From: Macrobrachium rosenbergii | Taxonomy: Eukaryota; Arthropoda; Malacostraca; Decapoda; Palaemonidae | Direction of reading: 5' to 3' | Length of the DNA: 64,000 bases | NCBI RefSeq assembly: GCF_040412425.1 | Contig: NC_089766.1 | Span: 22,212,429 to 22,276,428, forward strand | Shown here: positions 49,195 to 62,333 of the stretch, one piece after another | How the letters are laid out: each line of letters begins with the position of its first letter | How positions within the stretch are numbered: the stretch's first letter is position 1 | Position numbers and translations under genes: made by a program | The notes under the pieces: generated by a model | Seen by the model: the letters and a program-made list of their open reading frames with translations, nothing else | Told to the model about the DNA's origin: nothing | Databases searched by the model: none

Positions 49195-50346
49195 TGAACC
49201 CTTCAGGTACTTGATGGTGCTGGAGTGCTCAGCTATCGCTGACAGGTGCTGGTGTTGTCATGCTGACCATGAGTCTGCTGACTTCGTGAAGGCATGCACC
49301 AGTGGTTGATGGTCCATCTACACCTCGAATTGTCATCCCTCGGGCATGTGGAGGACATGGCAGACTGCTTTGTAGACTGCGAGGAGCTCCCTGTCAAATG
49401 ATGAATGCTTCTTTTCCGCTGCTGTTAGCTTTTTGCTGAAGAAGGCAATGACCATAATCAGTATCCTGCTCAAGTACGGCTCCCATCACTGTATTGCTTG
49501 CTTTGGTTGTCAGAGTGAGGGACCTATGTGGTAAAGGGAAGATTAGTGTTGCTGCAGAGGTTATGCCTTCTTTTGCTAGAATAAATGCATTATCTTGATT
49601 TTCTGACCAAGTTAGTTTCTTTCTATCTCCTTTAAGGCATTCATGAATGGGCTCATTATTTTAGCAATGTTAGGTATAAATTGATGGTAATAATTTATTA
49701 AGCCTGAAAATTCTTGTACTGATTTCACTGTTGTTGGTTTGAGGAAGTCTGTTATTGCTTTCACTTTTTCTGGCAGAAGTTTAATGCTTCTGGGCTCACT
49801 TGGTGTCCTAGAAACTGTACCGTTTTCTTTGCCCATTGACACTTGTCTTCCCTCACTATGAGTCAATTGTCTTTTTGTCTTTGTAGCACTTTCTTAGCGT
49901 CTTTGATATGTTGTTGTAAGTTTGGGCTGAAGATCATTATGTCATTGAAGTAGATCTGTCTCTGGAATGTTGCCCCTGAGTTACAGAGGCTGAAACAGCT
50001 GTAATTGAATGTGTAGGTGCCAAAGGGAGTGCAGTCTTCTTGATATCTTCTCTTGCCACCAAGACCTTGGAAATACCCTTTTAGCAGATCTATTTTTGAG
50101 AATATTTTTGCTCCATTCATCTGGTTGGTTATGTCTGCTATAATTGTTGGTGGGTATCAGTCTGGTTTTTTTTTGATGTTTAACCATCTGTAGTCTCCAC
50201 AGGGGCACCATGTTCTGTCCAAATTTGGTACCATGTGTAGGGGTGATGCCTGTGGGCTGGGGGCTTTTTGGTATACTCCTGCTTCTTCCATTTCTTTGAA
50301 TACCTTCTTCGCGTAGGTGAGCTTCTCTGGGGCCAGCTGTCTGAAT
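49195..50346 (-). pseudogene. pol: E4 reverse transcriptase and RNase H
   Basis: RT fingers near 50250-50180 (MVPNLDRTW, GDYRWLN), then MNGAKIFSKIDLLKGYF (frame 50120-49863). The catalytic box reads IYFNDIMIFSPN at about 49952-49930, Asn-Asp for Asp-Asp (codons 49946-49941). About 15 residues normally between GATFQR and the box are absent (GATFQRQIYFND). Connection VQEFSGLINYYHQFIPN is in frame 49866-49612. RNase H (about 49600-49195) is recognisable only as fragments in several frames, with a cluster of stops. Both enzymes are non-functional. Confidence 0.85.
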
Positions 50347-50900
50347 CATGAGTGTATCGGGAGACCTTCGGCCTCTATACGGTGCTGGATGCTATGTTTT
50401 GCTGGTTTTGTTAAGTCATGCTTCAGGTCTTCCTTGAATACATCTTCATATCCCCGTAGTTCTAGCATTTCTAGCGGTGGGACATTGGTTGTGATGGGGC
50501 AAATTTGTTGGTCTCGTTGACTTGTTGATGGTTTGGTTGTGGTACGTCTGCTTGGCTTTTGAGGAGATGATGTTGATGCTGTAACTGGGATCAGCTTTTT
50601 AGCTGCTACATTGACCAGTAGGTTGTGCGCTATTAGGAAATTCACTCCTAACAACACCATCACCATGTCTGCCGTGATGAAGGACCAGTCATATTCTTTC
50701 CCGTTGAAAGCAATTATCATCTCCCATTTTCCTTACATTGTCAGTGGTGCTGTGCTGGCCATCGATATGTGGGGGTTGGTGTGGGTGGTGAGGCTGAGTT
50801 GTTCATTCAGGCTGGCTGGGATGAATGACCTGCATGCTCCAGTGTCCACTAAGAACTCCGTGTCAGATCTTTCGTCTTTTAGAAGGAAACACATGGGTCC
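50346..50900 (-). pseudogene. pol: E4 aspartic protease and PR-RT linker
   Basis: The active site Asp-Thr-Gly is at 50846-50838 in VDTGACRSFIPAS. It continues in frame 50720-50346 with ITADMVMVLLGVNFLIAHNL, the late hydrophobic-Leu-Gly motif. A proline/threonine-rich linker and ELRGYEDVFKEDLKHDLTKP, the usual pre-RT segment, follow. A frame change near 50730 separates the active site from the rest. Confidence 0.82.
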
Positions 50901-50982
50901 TTTTCTTTTTTACCTAGAAGAAAGACAGTGGCGAGCATGTGCAGCTTCTCTTACGAGGCAACCAGGCTGCTCACTACTGATG

Positions 50983-51821
50983 CTAGTATGGATGGGTTTC
51001 ATGTGTGACCCTACTGCGTGTTTTTTGAGAATAGGCAGCCTTTGTCACATTTTCAGGCCTTGTTTCCAAATCTCCAGTGGAATAAACATATACCCTCTGT
51101 AGGCTCTTGTTTATTCTGCTTAAGCTTCCCTTCGCTGAATTGTTTGGGGAAGCTTCTTTTGTATATGGGACAGCCGGTTCTTCTCGTTTGCTGTCTGATT
51201 CCTTGTCTGTTGTCTGCTCAGTCTGATGTGGTGCTGCTATTGCTGCTGCTGGTTGTGAGAAGTTTGCTGCTCTGTGTGCCATATGTATTTCATTGATCAT
51301 GATCAGGAACTCTTCTATGGGCATGGTGGAGGCTTTGGGCATGGCTGCTATTGTCTGGTGGGGTAATTTTGTGAGGAGTACCTCCCTCACAAGGTCCAAG
51401 GATGACTTGGGTTCACCACCCTTGGTGGGCAGCATGATTAGCCACAGCAGTTTCTTTTACACATGCAACAGTCACTCATCTTCTATCGGGGTCCCCACGT
51501 GGTTGAGGAACTTCTTGGCTCTCTGGGCGGGCAGCATGCTGAAGGCTGACTTTAGCTGGTCCTTCAGTAGGTTGTAGGTGATGGGGCATCTAATTCTTTA
51601 AGCCATCCTGCTGTCTGCTTGAAGACGTCATCTGGCAGGAATTCGAGGACAGAATCTACTCTGCACGTCACCGAGCTGATTTTCCTTGTGTGGAAAATCG
51701 TTTCTGCCCTGAAGAACCATGCCTCTGGGTTGTGGGGCGTGAAGGGAGGTGGGCATATGGAGGCAGCTGCAAGGTTTTCGCTGACGACATTAGGATTGTT
51801 GCTGCTGGCTTGGTCGGACAT
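50983..51821 (-). pseudogene. gag: E4 gag
   Basis: ATG at 51821, a few bases inside the PBS region. The first frame (51821-51564) starts MSDQASSNNPNVV and contains PPPFTPHNPEAWFFRAETIF, the arthropod gypsy Gag N-terminal signature. The next frame (51435-50983) continues with VREVLLTKLPHQTIAAMPKA and an Ala/Gln-rich tail. A knuckle-like Cys/His cluster is visible only in a shifted frame near 51030-51090. The two frames are separated by a break at about 51500. Plus-strand frames here are shadows. Confidence 0.8.
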
Positions 51822-51838
51822 CTCTCTGGTGTCACCAA
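51818..51838 (-). promoter_or_regulatory. Primer-binding site of E4
   Basis: Minus-strand TTGGTGACACCAGAGAGATG directly follows the 5' LTR; TGGTGACACC is the probable tRNA match. Confidence 0.5.
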
Positions 51839-52252
51839 TATGAAGTGAATTACAAGTAAGATCCTCCTTTACAGTTTACTGATTTATTTACAAAACTTTC
51901 ACACAGGTCAGTAGCTTGTGCGAGCCTCAATGTAGCTCCTGACCTCTGACAGGTCGAGAAAGGGATTAAATTCAAGCATCTGTGTTTGTTCACAGACAGA
52001 AATATACATATGAACTGATACAGAACATTTGACTGAAGATCATACATATATGGTTGGAAAGCTGGCATAACAACACATACAATGGTAATAATACATAGAT
52101 CGTGACAATAATGACAATGGAGATATATGTAGAAAAGATATACGAGAGAAGTTGTTTCTCTTGACTGCATGGTTTCTCTCGCGGGTTAGTCATTGCGGGA
52201 TAAAGGAATTTTGATTGTAGGTGTGTGTAGGCCCGCACGCATGGATACTACA
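51839..52252 (-). repeat. 5' LTR of E4
   Basis: Plus-strand ATGAAGTGAATTACAAG to GGATACTACA. It differs from the 3' LTR at scattered sites, so the insertion is not recent. Confidence 0.9.
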
Positions 52253-52480
52253 GTATCACTGTCAACATAACCACTAAGATTCTCTGCACACATTCACCAC
52301 TCATAATTGGCCATTAAAACAACAAAAACATGATACCAGGAAAATCAGAGTAATGTTTTGAATGGGCACATGTGAATGGTAGTGTTCATGTTACAGGGAT
52401 CACGAAAATGTTTCCAGAGCAGCCAGTGGTTAGTCGTGGCTATGCATTGGCCTGGGCGCCCCCCCAAGTATCCCTCTAAC

Positions 52481-52514
52481 ACACACACACACACATACAT
52501 GCACACACACACAC
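52481..52514. repeat. (CA)n microsatellite
   Basis: CA run with one TACATG interruption. Confidence 0.9.
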
Positions 52515-54368
52515 CAACTCAATGGGCTTTTTCAGAAATGCTTCTTGGATCCCATTTTGATTCAGCACTTTAACATTTTAATAAACACTCCTAACGCACA
52601 ATATTGGTAATCTCTATAAAGATAAGAAATTCAAGTACAGTAAGATAGTATATAAGAACATCATTAAAACAGCCTTCAACTTACAGGGAATTAATGCAAC
52701 AGTTCCCCCAACCTCGCCCCCACCCGCAGTAAATCAAAGATTTTCCAAATAAGGGAAATATAAGTATCATTGCCTATCATTTTGCTTATTTCCACTATAT
52801 TTATGTGTTTCTTTTTTTGGTGTCTAAGTTAGTGTGTCTAGATTATGCTGGGCATATGGACAATTTTTAGCTTGAAGGATATTGCCTAAATTAGCATTTC
52901 CGTTTATTTACTGTGCTAATTTTCTTAGTACGATTTATGCAAGGAAAGAAAAAAGTTTCCTTGCTCATTTCAAGTATAACCGAGTGTTTTTTAGAGAACA
53001 ATAGCTTTTACTTCTGACTTGTGTTAGATCTCAGTTGTAGGTGATGTCCACCAACGTGAAGTGCGATACATTATTCCATTTGTTATCGATGAAGAGTAAG
53101 ACCTACATACTGGCCTGGACTGCTGCTTCAGTTATATAAGAAGTTGATCAATAGCAGAAGTAATGTAATGCATAGCAAAGTCGTGTTTCCTGCGCAAGAA
53201 TAATCTTCATTTTTTGACTAACCTAGTAATTACCGTTCATTTTATATAATTCTGGAAGTATACTGATGTTACTGGTTCGAGGAACCCTGATGAACCCTAA
53301 AACGTTTCTCTAAGCTACTTAGCAGTTATAATATACACAAATCAAACTACAATAGTGATTTCATAGCATACTTTGGAAATCCTTTTGAAAGAATCCTGCC
53401 TGTGAAATATGTGCATTGTATCTGCATCCTTATTTCTCATATGATTTGAAATAACAAAGACTTCAATATGAAAATCAACAATCATAAAACTTTTGTAAAA
53501 ATCATTGACAATAATCTTCGAAATACTTTTATAATCATTTCACTAAAATTTTGAAATAAACAAAAGTGCTAATTTTCCGTTTCTACCATGACCTCAAAGC
53601 TAACTACGATTAAGCCAATAAAGAATATTTCAACAGTGGTAGAAGCATGAAATTTAAAAAGAATGCTTATTGGTGACGCTGCTCAGTGGCCTTGGAATGT
53701 GATAATTCAGGAAGCCATGAGAGCTTCATGTGTAAAGTAAACTCATAAAAAATCAGCGACATGAGTCGTTGAAAATTGCAGCCTTAAATACTTTCACCTA
53801 TTAACCTTAGCGAAAATAAATCTTCTACGAAGTATTGCTTCAAGATAAGTAAAAAAAAAAAAAAAAAAAAGGCACGCGCTATTATATGATGAAGATGCTC
53901 AATGGAACATGGGTCCTGTTTTTTTTTATTATTTATTTATTTTTTTTTTTTTTGTCAATGCCAATAGGCCAAATACCGTAGTAAGTTCGAGAGAAAGCAA
54001 AGATGGGAAAAAAAAAAAAAAATTGTTCGACTCATCTCGAGGTAAGCCGGATTTCGTATCCCTTCAAGGGAGAGAGGCTAAAATGTATAGGAACACAGAC
54101 TGGGAAGTGGTTTCATTGACTGACAGCTGAGGAAAAAGACATAATTTTTTTGAAAATATAAACAAATAGTAAAAAACTGATGATACTAATGGTATTGATG
54201 ATCAGTTTTCTCTCAGTGAATGAATTATACCTTATTTCCATTTCTCATAGCAAGAGAAACAAGAAACAGAGAACAAATTCTCTTTCCCGAATTGTTGTAA
54301 AGAACATCTATTGAAGGGGAAGGTATTAGTTGAAGTCCCTTAGAAATTTATTCAGTAGCAATGATCAT

Positions 54369-54373
<5 letters not shown>

Positions 54374-54401
<28 letters not shown>
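54374..54401. repeat. (CT)n microsatellite
   Basis: Pure CT run of about 28 bp. Confidence 0.95.
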
Positions 54402-54403
<2 letters not shown>

Positions 54404-54766
54404 TTTGGCTATCTTTGAAAAGAAGAAATAAATTTGTTTTCGTAAAGCCATTCTTTGTCAATTAATGCAATATTTTGATCCAGAACGCAGAAATATTTCG
54501 AAATATTTTCTATCATTTCCACCGAATAAAATCATTTATATTTTCACAACACATTTTGTTCAGTGTGAAGATGAAATAAAACTGACCCAATTGCATTGTT
54601 ACTCTTTACTGCAAGAATGAAATACTATTTCTTGTATTGGAAAAAAGTAAATTGAATGAAAACCTAACTACTGACAAGAGACAACTGATCACTGATTTAC
54701 CTGGCTGACATTATATTCATTCGGTAAGAAGAAGAAAATGAAGTGGAATCAGTTACGTTTACGTTA

Positions 54767-55489
<723 letters not shown>

Positions 55490-55587
55490 TGACAAGAGAC
55501 AACTGATCACTGATTTACCTGGCTGACATTATATTCATTTCGGTAAGAAGAAGAAAATGAAGTGAATCAGTTTATGGTTTACTGTTA

Positions 55588-56549
<962 letters not shown>

Positions 56550-56611
<62 letters not shown>

Positions 56612-56775
56612 GGAAAGCAAATCCACAATTATGTATGGGTACAAATATATTTCAGAATAAAGCTGTCCAGGGAGCTTTCGAACAGATTCCCGAAAGCTCT
56701 CTGTATAGATTTATTTTGAAATATATTTGAACCCATACGTAACTGACATTTGTTTTTTCAATAATAATAATAATG

Positions 56776-56840
<65 letters not shown>
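56550..56840. repeat. Foldback element: hairpin arms between (TTA)n and (TAA)n
   Basis: Arms 56631-56680 and 56691-56740 are inverted copies matching at 43 of 50 positions without gaps, with a 10-base loop (AACAGATTCC). Outside them weaker complementarity runs into (TTA)n (56550-56611) on the left and (TAA)n (56760-56839) on the right, which are themselves reverse complements. The whole can fold over about 290 bp. Structure resembles a foldback or MITE-type element; no coding. Confidence 0.8.
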
Positions 56841-56860
56841 TATTATTATTATTATTTATA

Positions 56861-56922
<62 letters not shown>
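56760..56922. repeat. (AAT)n then (ATT)n, self-complementary
   Basis: (AAT)n to 56839 switches to (ATT)n to 56922, a second potential hairpin sharing one arm with the foldback. Poly-Asn and poly-Tyr frames here are artefacts. Confidence 0.95.
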
Positions 56923-56924
<2 letters not shown>

Positions 56925-57485
56925 AACTTCTGGAAATCATCCCTTAGGACTGTTATCATTAACAAACATGAATTAATCAATTGTGGGACTCTGCGTTGAT
57001 AACAAGGAATTTTGGATTTGCCGATAATAATCTGTTTTTGATCCTCTCTTTCACTGGTGTTACGAAAGACCATAACTCTTAAGATGATGCTCCTGCGATC
57101 ACAAAAAATGGTAAATTCATCTCTTACGCAAGCTTGAACAGATGCCTGTTGACAGCATGATGGAAGAGATATCACTAAATATTCTGAACATTGTATTTAT
57201 ATCCCGTAAACTGGTTTTAAAACATCAAAAGCAAAATTAACGTACGCTTAATATTCTATATGAGCGTGGATGTACAATAGATGAGAGTTGCTGTAAAGCA
57301 GTTGATTTGTTCAAGACGAGTAAGCTGGATGATGTGGCGCTAAGTGAGACAACAAAAAATGAAAGTTCAGGTTTCCAGAAGCTCTTGTGATTTTAGGGAC
57401 ACTGAGGGGACAACTGAAAGCCTACAAATGTGTTTGTCCAAAGATTGCACTGGTAAAACTGAATGTCTCAGTAAAAATACTCATG

Positions 57486-57486
57486 C

Positions 57487-57577
<91 letters not shown>

Positions 57578-57592
57578 GTTGTTGTTGTTGTT
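57486..57592. repeat. (ATT)n(GTT)n microsatellite
   Basis: About 95 bp of ATT followed by five GTT units. Confidence 0.97.
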
Positions 57593-57852
57593 TGTAATCT
57601 TTTGGTGTATAAAAAGCTTTGAGAAATCTCACAGCCAAAGTTATTTGCAAAGAGAAAAACATTTTATGAATAAAGCTTACTGTGAGGAGGAGATTATAAT
57701 AACTCTATTAAAAAGGGAAGAAGCATTCGCAATGAACTCTCATACTACTCTTCTTAAATGAAAAGTCCATTTTTGTGGTTCCTGATCTAAGATCAGCGAG
57801 AATAACATAAGATAAAACTGGAATAGAATTTCAGTGGCTACTGGAAACTTCA

Positions 57853-57878
57853 GGGGGGAGGGGGTGGGCGAAGAAGGG
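57853..57878 (+). other. Potential G-quadruplex
   Basis: Four G-runs (6, 5, 3, 3) with loops of 1, 1 and 7 bases, satisfying the G3+N1-7 pattern. It lies 65 bp before a long GA tract. No neighbouring gene was recognised. Confidence 0.5.
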
Positions 57879-57939
57879 AATTTGTCCTTTTATATTTGCA
57901 AATTTTGTCTTATTTTTTCAGAAATATTTGAATTATCTT

Positions 57940-57943
<4 letters not shown>

Positions 57944-58025
<82 letters not shown>
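57944..58025. repeat. (GA)n microsatellite, about 82 bp
   Basis: Uninterrupted GA, the longest GA run in the window. Confidence 0.97.
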
Positions 58026-58029
<4 letters not shown>

Positions 58030-61000
58030 TTTTCTTAACAGGGGATTTTTTCTTATAATAATGGTCAGGTAACCGAACGTGTTTTGGAGACTAAATTAGG
58101 AATATTAGAGTTCCTGATAAAGTGGCTCCTACTGATCACAAATCATAAGAATACTCCTTTTATACTTGTTGAAGTGCGTGTGTAAAATGAGAATTTCAAT
58201 TTCTTTATGAATATCACTGATTTTTGTTAAAATAAATAACAGCACATTTGCGTGTTTAAGCATGATTTCTCAAAGTGCTGTTTGGCAAGCGCTGTGGCAG
58301 ATCATAAACAAAATGTATACCTGAGGCAACTACAAAGACATCTATCATGATATATTACTTCAGTGCTTTACCATATTCGAATAATCTAACGTTTTTTTTT
58401 TTTTTTTTAAGAAGATATGATTAAACACCAGGGCTGTTGATACCTCTTTCTGAAAGACATCATATGCTAAAGTCGAGATTTCCTCTTCTGTGGTGAGAAC
58501 TGCAGTGAACTAGTAGCTGGTGAAGTAATGTGACATGCTGAAATATAAGGAAATTGTGCTGATAACATAAGAAGGTGATGAATGAGCAGAACAAGTTAGG
58601 CCAGTCAGCTGCACCATCTGCTTTCTACAGATGTCCGGTACATTAAGTGATTTAACATCTCACCCAAAACTTATTCTCAAATAGAATATTGTGCTTTCAG
58701 TGATGCTGTAGAGTATTCAAAGAACTAGGAGTGCAAGAAAAACACTACTCATACAACAACAAAGGACTGTTTCGTTGAAAAGTATCACAGATTTTTCATG
58801 AAAACTGGACCCTGATCTATTAGTATTCTCGGGCGATGGAGCCAACAGCATTTTATTGTTGGAAAAGTTACATCTAAAGTAATATAATTTATTACTTATG
58901 ATGATGACACTCCCACTTCAGTAGCTAAGCTTGTAAATCCAATCAAAAGAGGATTGTGAGCAAATCTAAAAATAGCAATCAAGATAAGTTTGTCTTATAG
59001 CCTGGACGATACCCTGAGTAGCGGCAGCTTAGCATAGCTGGCCATAAGGTCAGCTTTCTCTCCAAAACATGCAAACAAACTACATCCTAGTTTCCATATG
59101 GGAAATGTTCATATTTCATATGAGCAACATTCCAGCCTCCTTATAAAATGTAACTATTAGTTATTCTTTCATAAAAATCTACTGTTTGAACTATTCATGA
59201 ATTTGTGAAGCTAGGCAACCTATGATGGGCTAAAATACTATAAGTTGCCTGCAGCACAAGCGGTTGCTCAAGATAGAGATCATTTTGGAATTAGGTAACA
59301 AAAGGTTTTATTTTGAAATAGGAAACAAATTTGATGCAAACGTAATATTACTCAATGGGCTTGCCACTCGTCACAGGTAAACCAAACAGTAATGAATGAA
59401 GATTGAATTAAACGAGATCAAACACTTGAAGAAAAATAAGGAATCTCTTTCCTCTGTTGATGATCTTACTACGTAGGTCCGAAAACACCCGATATGTCAC
59501 CCGATGTTAGCTAAAGAAACCTTGTTCCCTTATAACTACTAGTCATCTAAATCCGTTCGAAAAGAGACTGAGGACTCCCATTCTTCTTCATGAAATACAC
59601 TGGCACAGTTCAAGGTACTTAAGGGTTTGGAATATTTCATACAAAGCTTGCAAGAGATCAGAGGCATACAAGCAGTATATAATTCCCATATGGATATGGT
59701 TCCATTAAAGCTAAGGACAATTGCGTAGTCTCAGCAAACCATAATCTCGATGAGACAGGCATACACCATTTACATAAATGACAGACAACTTTACGAGGTT
59801 AGGTGAACATAGCTTGGATGTAAGGGAACTTGTTCCTGAACCTTTTCCGCATGAACTCCATAGGGATAAGTGGTGCAATTATAATTGGTACAAGTTGACA
59901 GGATGTTATGAAAGTGTCTTTTGGAGGAGTTTACAAAATGCTAAATAAGAAAAATACCCACTTCAGAAATTTACAAATCAGCATGACATAATTAGGAAAA
60001 ATGATGTTGCCAAATATACTCAGCTGATAACCACAGTCACTGACAAGTCAGCTCAAATGTAAAAAAAAAAAATGCAGATAGATGCTCTAGTTTTATCTTG
60101 TACTCTTGTACTGTCTTAAGACGATTCTACATCAGAGTAATAAGTGTCTGCTTGTTGCTGTTTGCTTGAGATATATAATCATAAGATAAAGTTAACAAGC
60201 ATGAAATTCTAGGTTTTACACCTGTTTCTAGTGTTATTGTTCAATTTCTTCCTTGCACTTCTTCTACTTCGATACATATTTTATTTTACAGGATTCTGTC
60301 GTCTGTGGTTCTTATCTTCGTTGGAAGTCTAGACTATTTATTCACTTGGCTCTCAGCCTGCTCATTGCATAATATGGTAATAGGATATGACGGTCTAATG
60401 CTAGCAACTAGTCTGCGTAACTGGGCATAACTTAATTACAGTTAACTGTGTTTCTACTAAAGTTTACATGCTCAAGCTAAAGAACACCCACTCTCCTATA
60501 TGGGTGAGGAATTAATTTTCTCAGAACGAAAACAGGACAAACTGGAGAGTATGACCGCCTTACAGGATTTTAGGACATTTTTGACAAGCCTTCCCTCAGG
60601 TTACCTGTGTGCTTGTCTCAAATATATATTTTTTTAGTTAAAGAAATATTAAAATTATCCCCGACGATATAAACAGGTAAGCAAGTATCTGACGTTCTTT
60701 CGTATGAGTAGAGTCTACTGTTACGTCACTGATACATAACTCTTCCTATAACTATTTAAAATCAAAGATTCTTCTGGAAGTTTCCCTGGTAACAAAAGTA
60801 GTACTGAAAATAACATAAGATTCACAGTCTAACACAAAAAAAACTTTCAGATAATTAGTATAATTATATAACGATAAGTGATGTAATACATTAGAACAAA
60901 ACATAGGAATAAAATACTGTATGATAGAACTTTAAAATATATTTAATCACCAATTCAAAATATTTTAAACCATGGACATTTCAATGACATTAGTTATTAG

Positions 61001-62081
61001 TGAGACTTCATTTTATAATCTGCGTTTTAAACCATAGCTCCTTGTCTCTCAGTTTCATTGCAGGAACTTGCATTTGTTGGCTCTTGCTGTTACTTCATTC
61101 AGACCAGTGTAGCCAAGTGTTGTACAGCCGCCCAGGCATCTTGTACCTGTTCAGTTGTTGATATTTGATTTCAATTAGTTTAAAATATATCAAGTTTAGG
61201 GGCTTCATCCAACTTTTCACTTCAAACTGATAATGATTATTGATTTTCTTTATCAAAGCTTGTCAGTAAGGAGATGCAAAATTCGGAAAAATTAGTTTTT
61301 AACAAAATGACTCCAGTATCAGCCAGCAGGGGATACAAAGAATACGTGGGAAAATGCAAATGAAGCAGAATAAGTGAAAATAATCATGGCAAGTGTGGAA
61401 ACTGCTAGTAATGAGAAGAGACAGTGTGAAAATGCTGCAAAGAAGTAACACAAAACTTATATAGTGAATAGGAGATATAAAGGTGCATAAAAAAATATAC
61501 TTGGTTGTGATATGGACAGATATCAGTTTTGGTTGAATGGCAGAGACAAGCCATACAAGAGCAGACAAACTTTTCCGAAATGAAATGGAAAAAAGATGTG
61601 AAAGACGTGGGATGAATAAATGAAAGGATAATGGTGATACTATGAAAAAATGCAAGTGTTCAGTATAAGCACTGCAAACAAAGAACTGATGGATAAGAAT
61701 TTTGTGGAAGTTGGTCAGACTAAGCAGAAGTGCCAGTAATCAGAGGCTATACTAATGGAATGGGGCCTAAATTAACAAAACTACTGACAGAGTTGGTTTT
61801 CAATTGGTGACAGGAGAATAGGGCTTTGAAAAGATTAATCAGGAGAAAGAAGATACACAGATTGTACCAAAGCTCAGTTTGGTAAAGACAAAATAAAGTA
61901 ATATAAATGTGTGGAGACACAGCACCACAGAATTGCCTGCTATATCAGACAAGAAATGCCTAACACAAAAAAGACTGATGAGTTGAAATGACACGAGGGG
62001 AAATAAGAATGAAGGAAGAAGGAAAAACATTAGTTTAATAATAAGTCATGAGAAAAAGGTTAATGAAAACACACAACACAC
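58026..62081. other. Intergenic, apparently unique
   Basis: No coding exon was recognised. Bases 61300-61830 are purine-rich on plus with many GAAAATG-type words and could be an old, unrecognisable mobile-element relic. The minus-strand Phe/Ser/Leu frame at 61299-61655 is its shadow. A poly(T) run lies near 58391-58408. Confidence 0.5.
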
Positions 62082-62082
62082 A

Positions 62083-62083
62083 C

Positions 62084-62160
<77 letters not shown>

Positions 62161-62199
62161 TATATATACATATACATATATATATACATATATATATAT

Positions 62200-62240
<41 letters not shown>

Positions 62241-62333
62241 TATATATATATATATATATATATATTTCTGTATATATAGCTATATATATATATATATATA
62301 TATACTGTATATATATATATATACAATATATAG
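62083..62333. repeat. (TA)n cluster
   Basis: About 250 bp of TA tracts with short interruptions (TAGT, TACATA, TGTATA); frames across it are Tyr/Ile repeats. Confidence 0.96.

Larger units (their letters stand above)
47619..52252 (-). mobile_element. E4: compact Ty3/gypsy retrotransposon, inactive
   Basis: Two 0.41-0.42 kb LTRs bound a 3.8 kb interior with gag, protease, RT, RNase H and integrase in the standard gypsy order on the minus strand. A polypurine tract and a PBS sit at the expected edges. The Gag start (PEAWFFRAETIF) is of the widespread arthropod type whose N-terminus reads PxxWFxxxEAxF. Catalytic residues are lost in RT and integrase, and an in-frame deletion removes residues before the RT box. 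No target duplication is evident. Confidence 0.9.
52253..54669. other. Intergenic
   Basis: No gene was recognised. Contains CA repeats (52481-52514), poly(A) (53851-53870), poly(T) (53920-53953) and CT repeats (54374-54401). The frame at 53909-54130 is low-complexity at its start. Confidence 0.6.

Noticed and set aside
56758..57175. Poly-Asn and poly-Tyr frames
   Set aside because: Products of (AAT)n/(ATT)n repeats.
61299..61655. 118-codon minus-strand frame rich in Phe, Ser, Leu and Ile
   Set aside because: Composition is the complement of a purine-rich plus strand; no domain or start context supports it.
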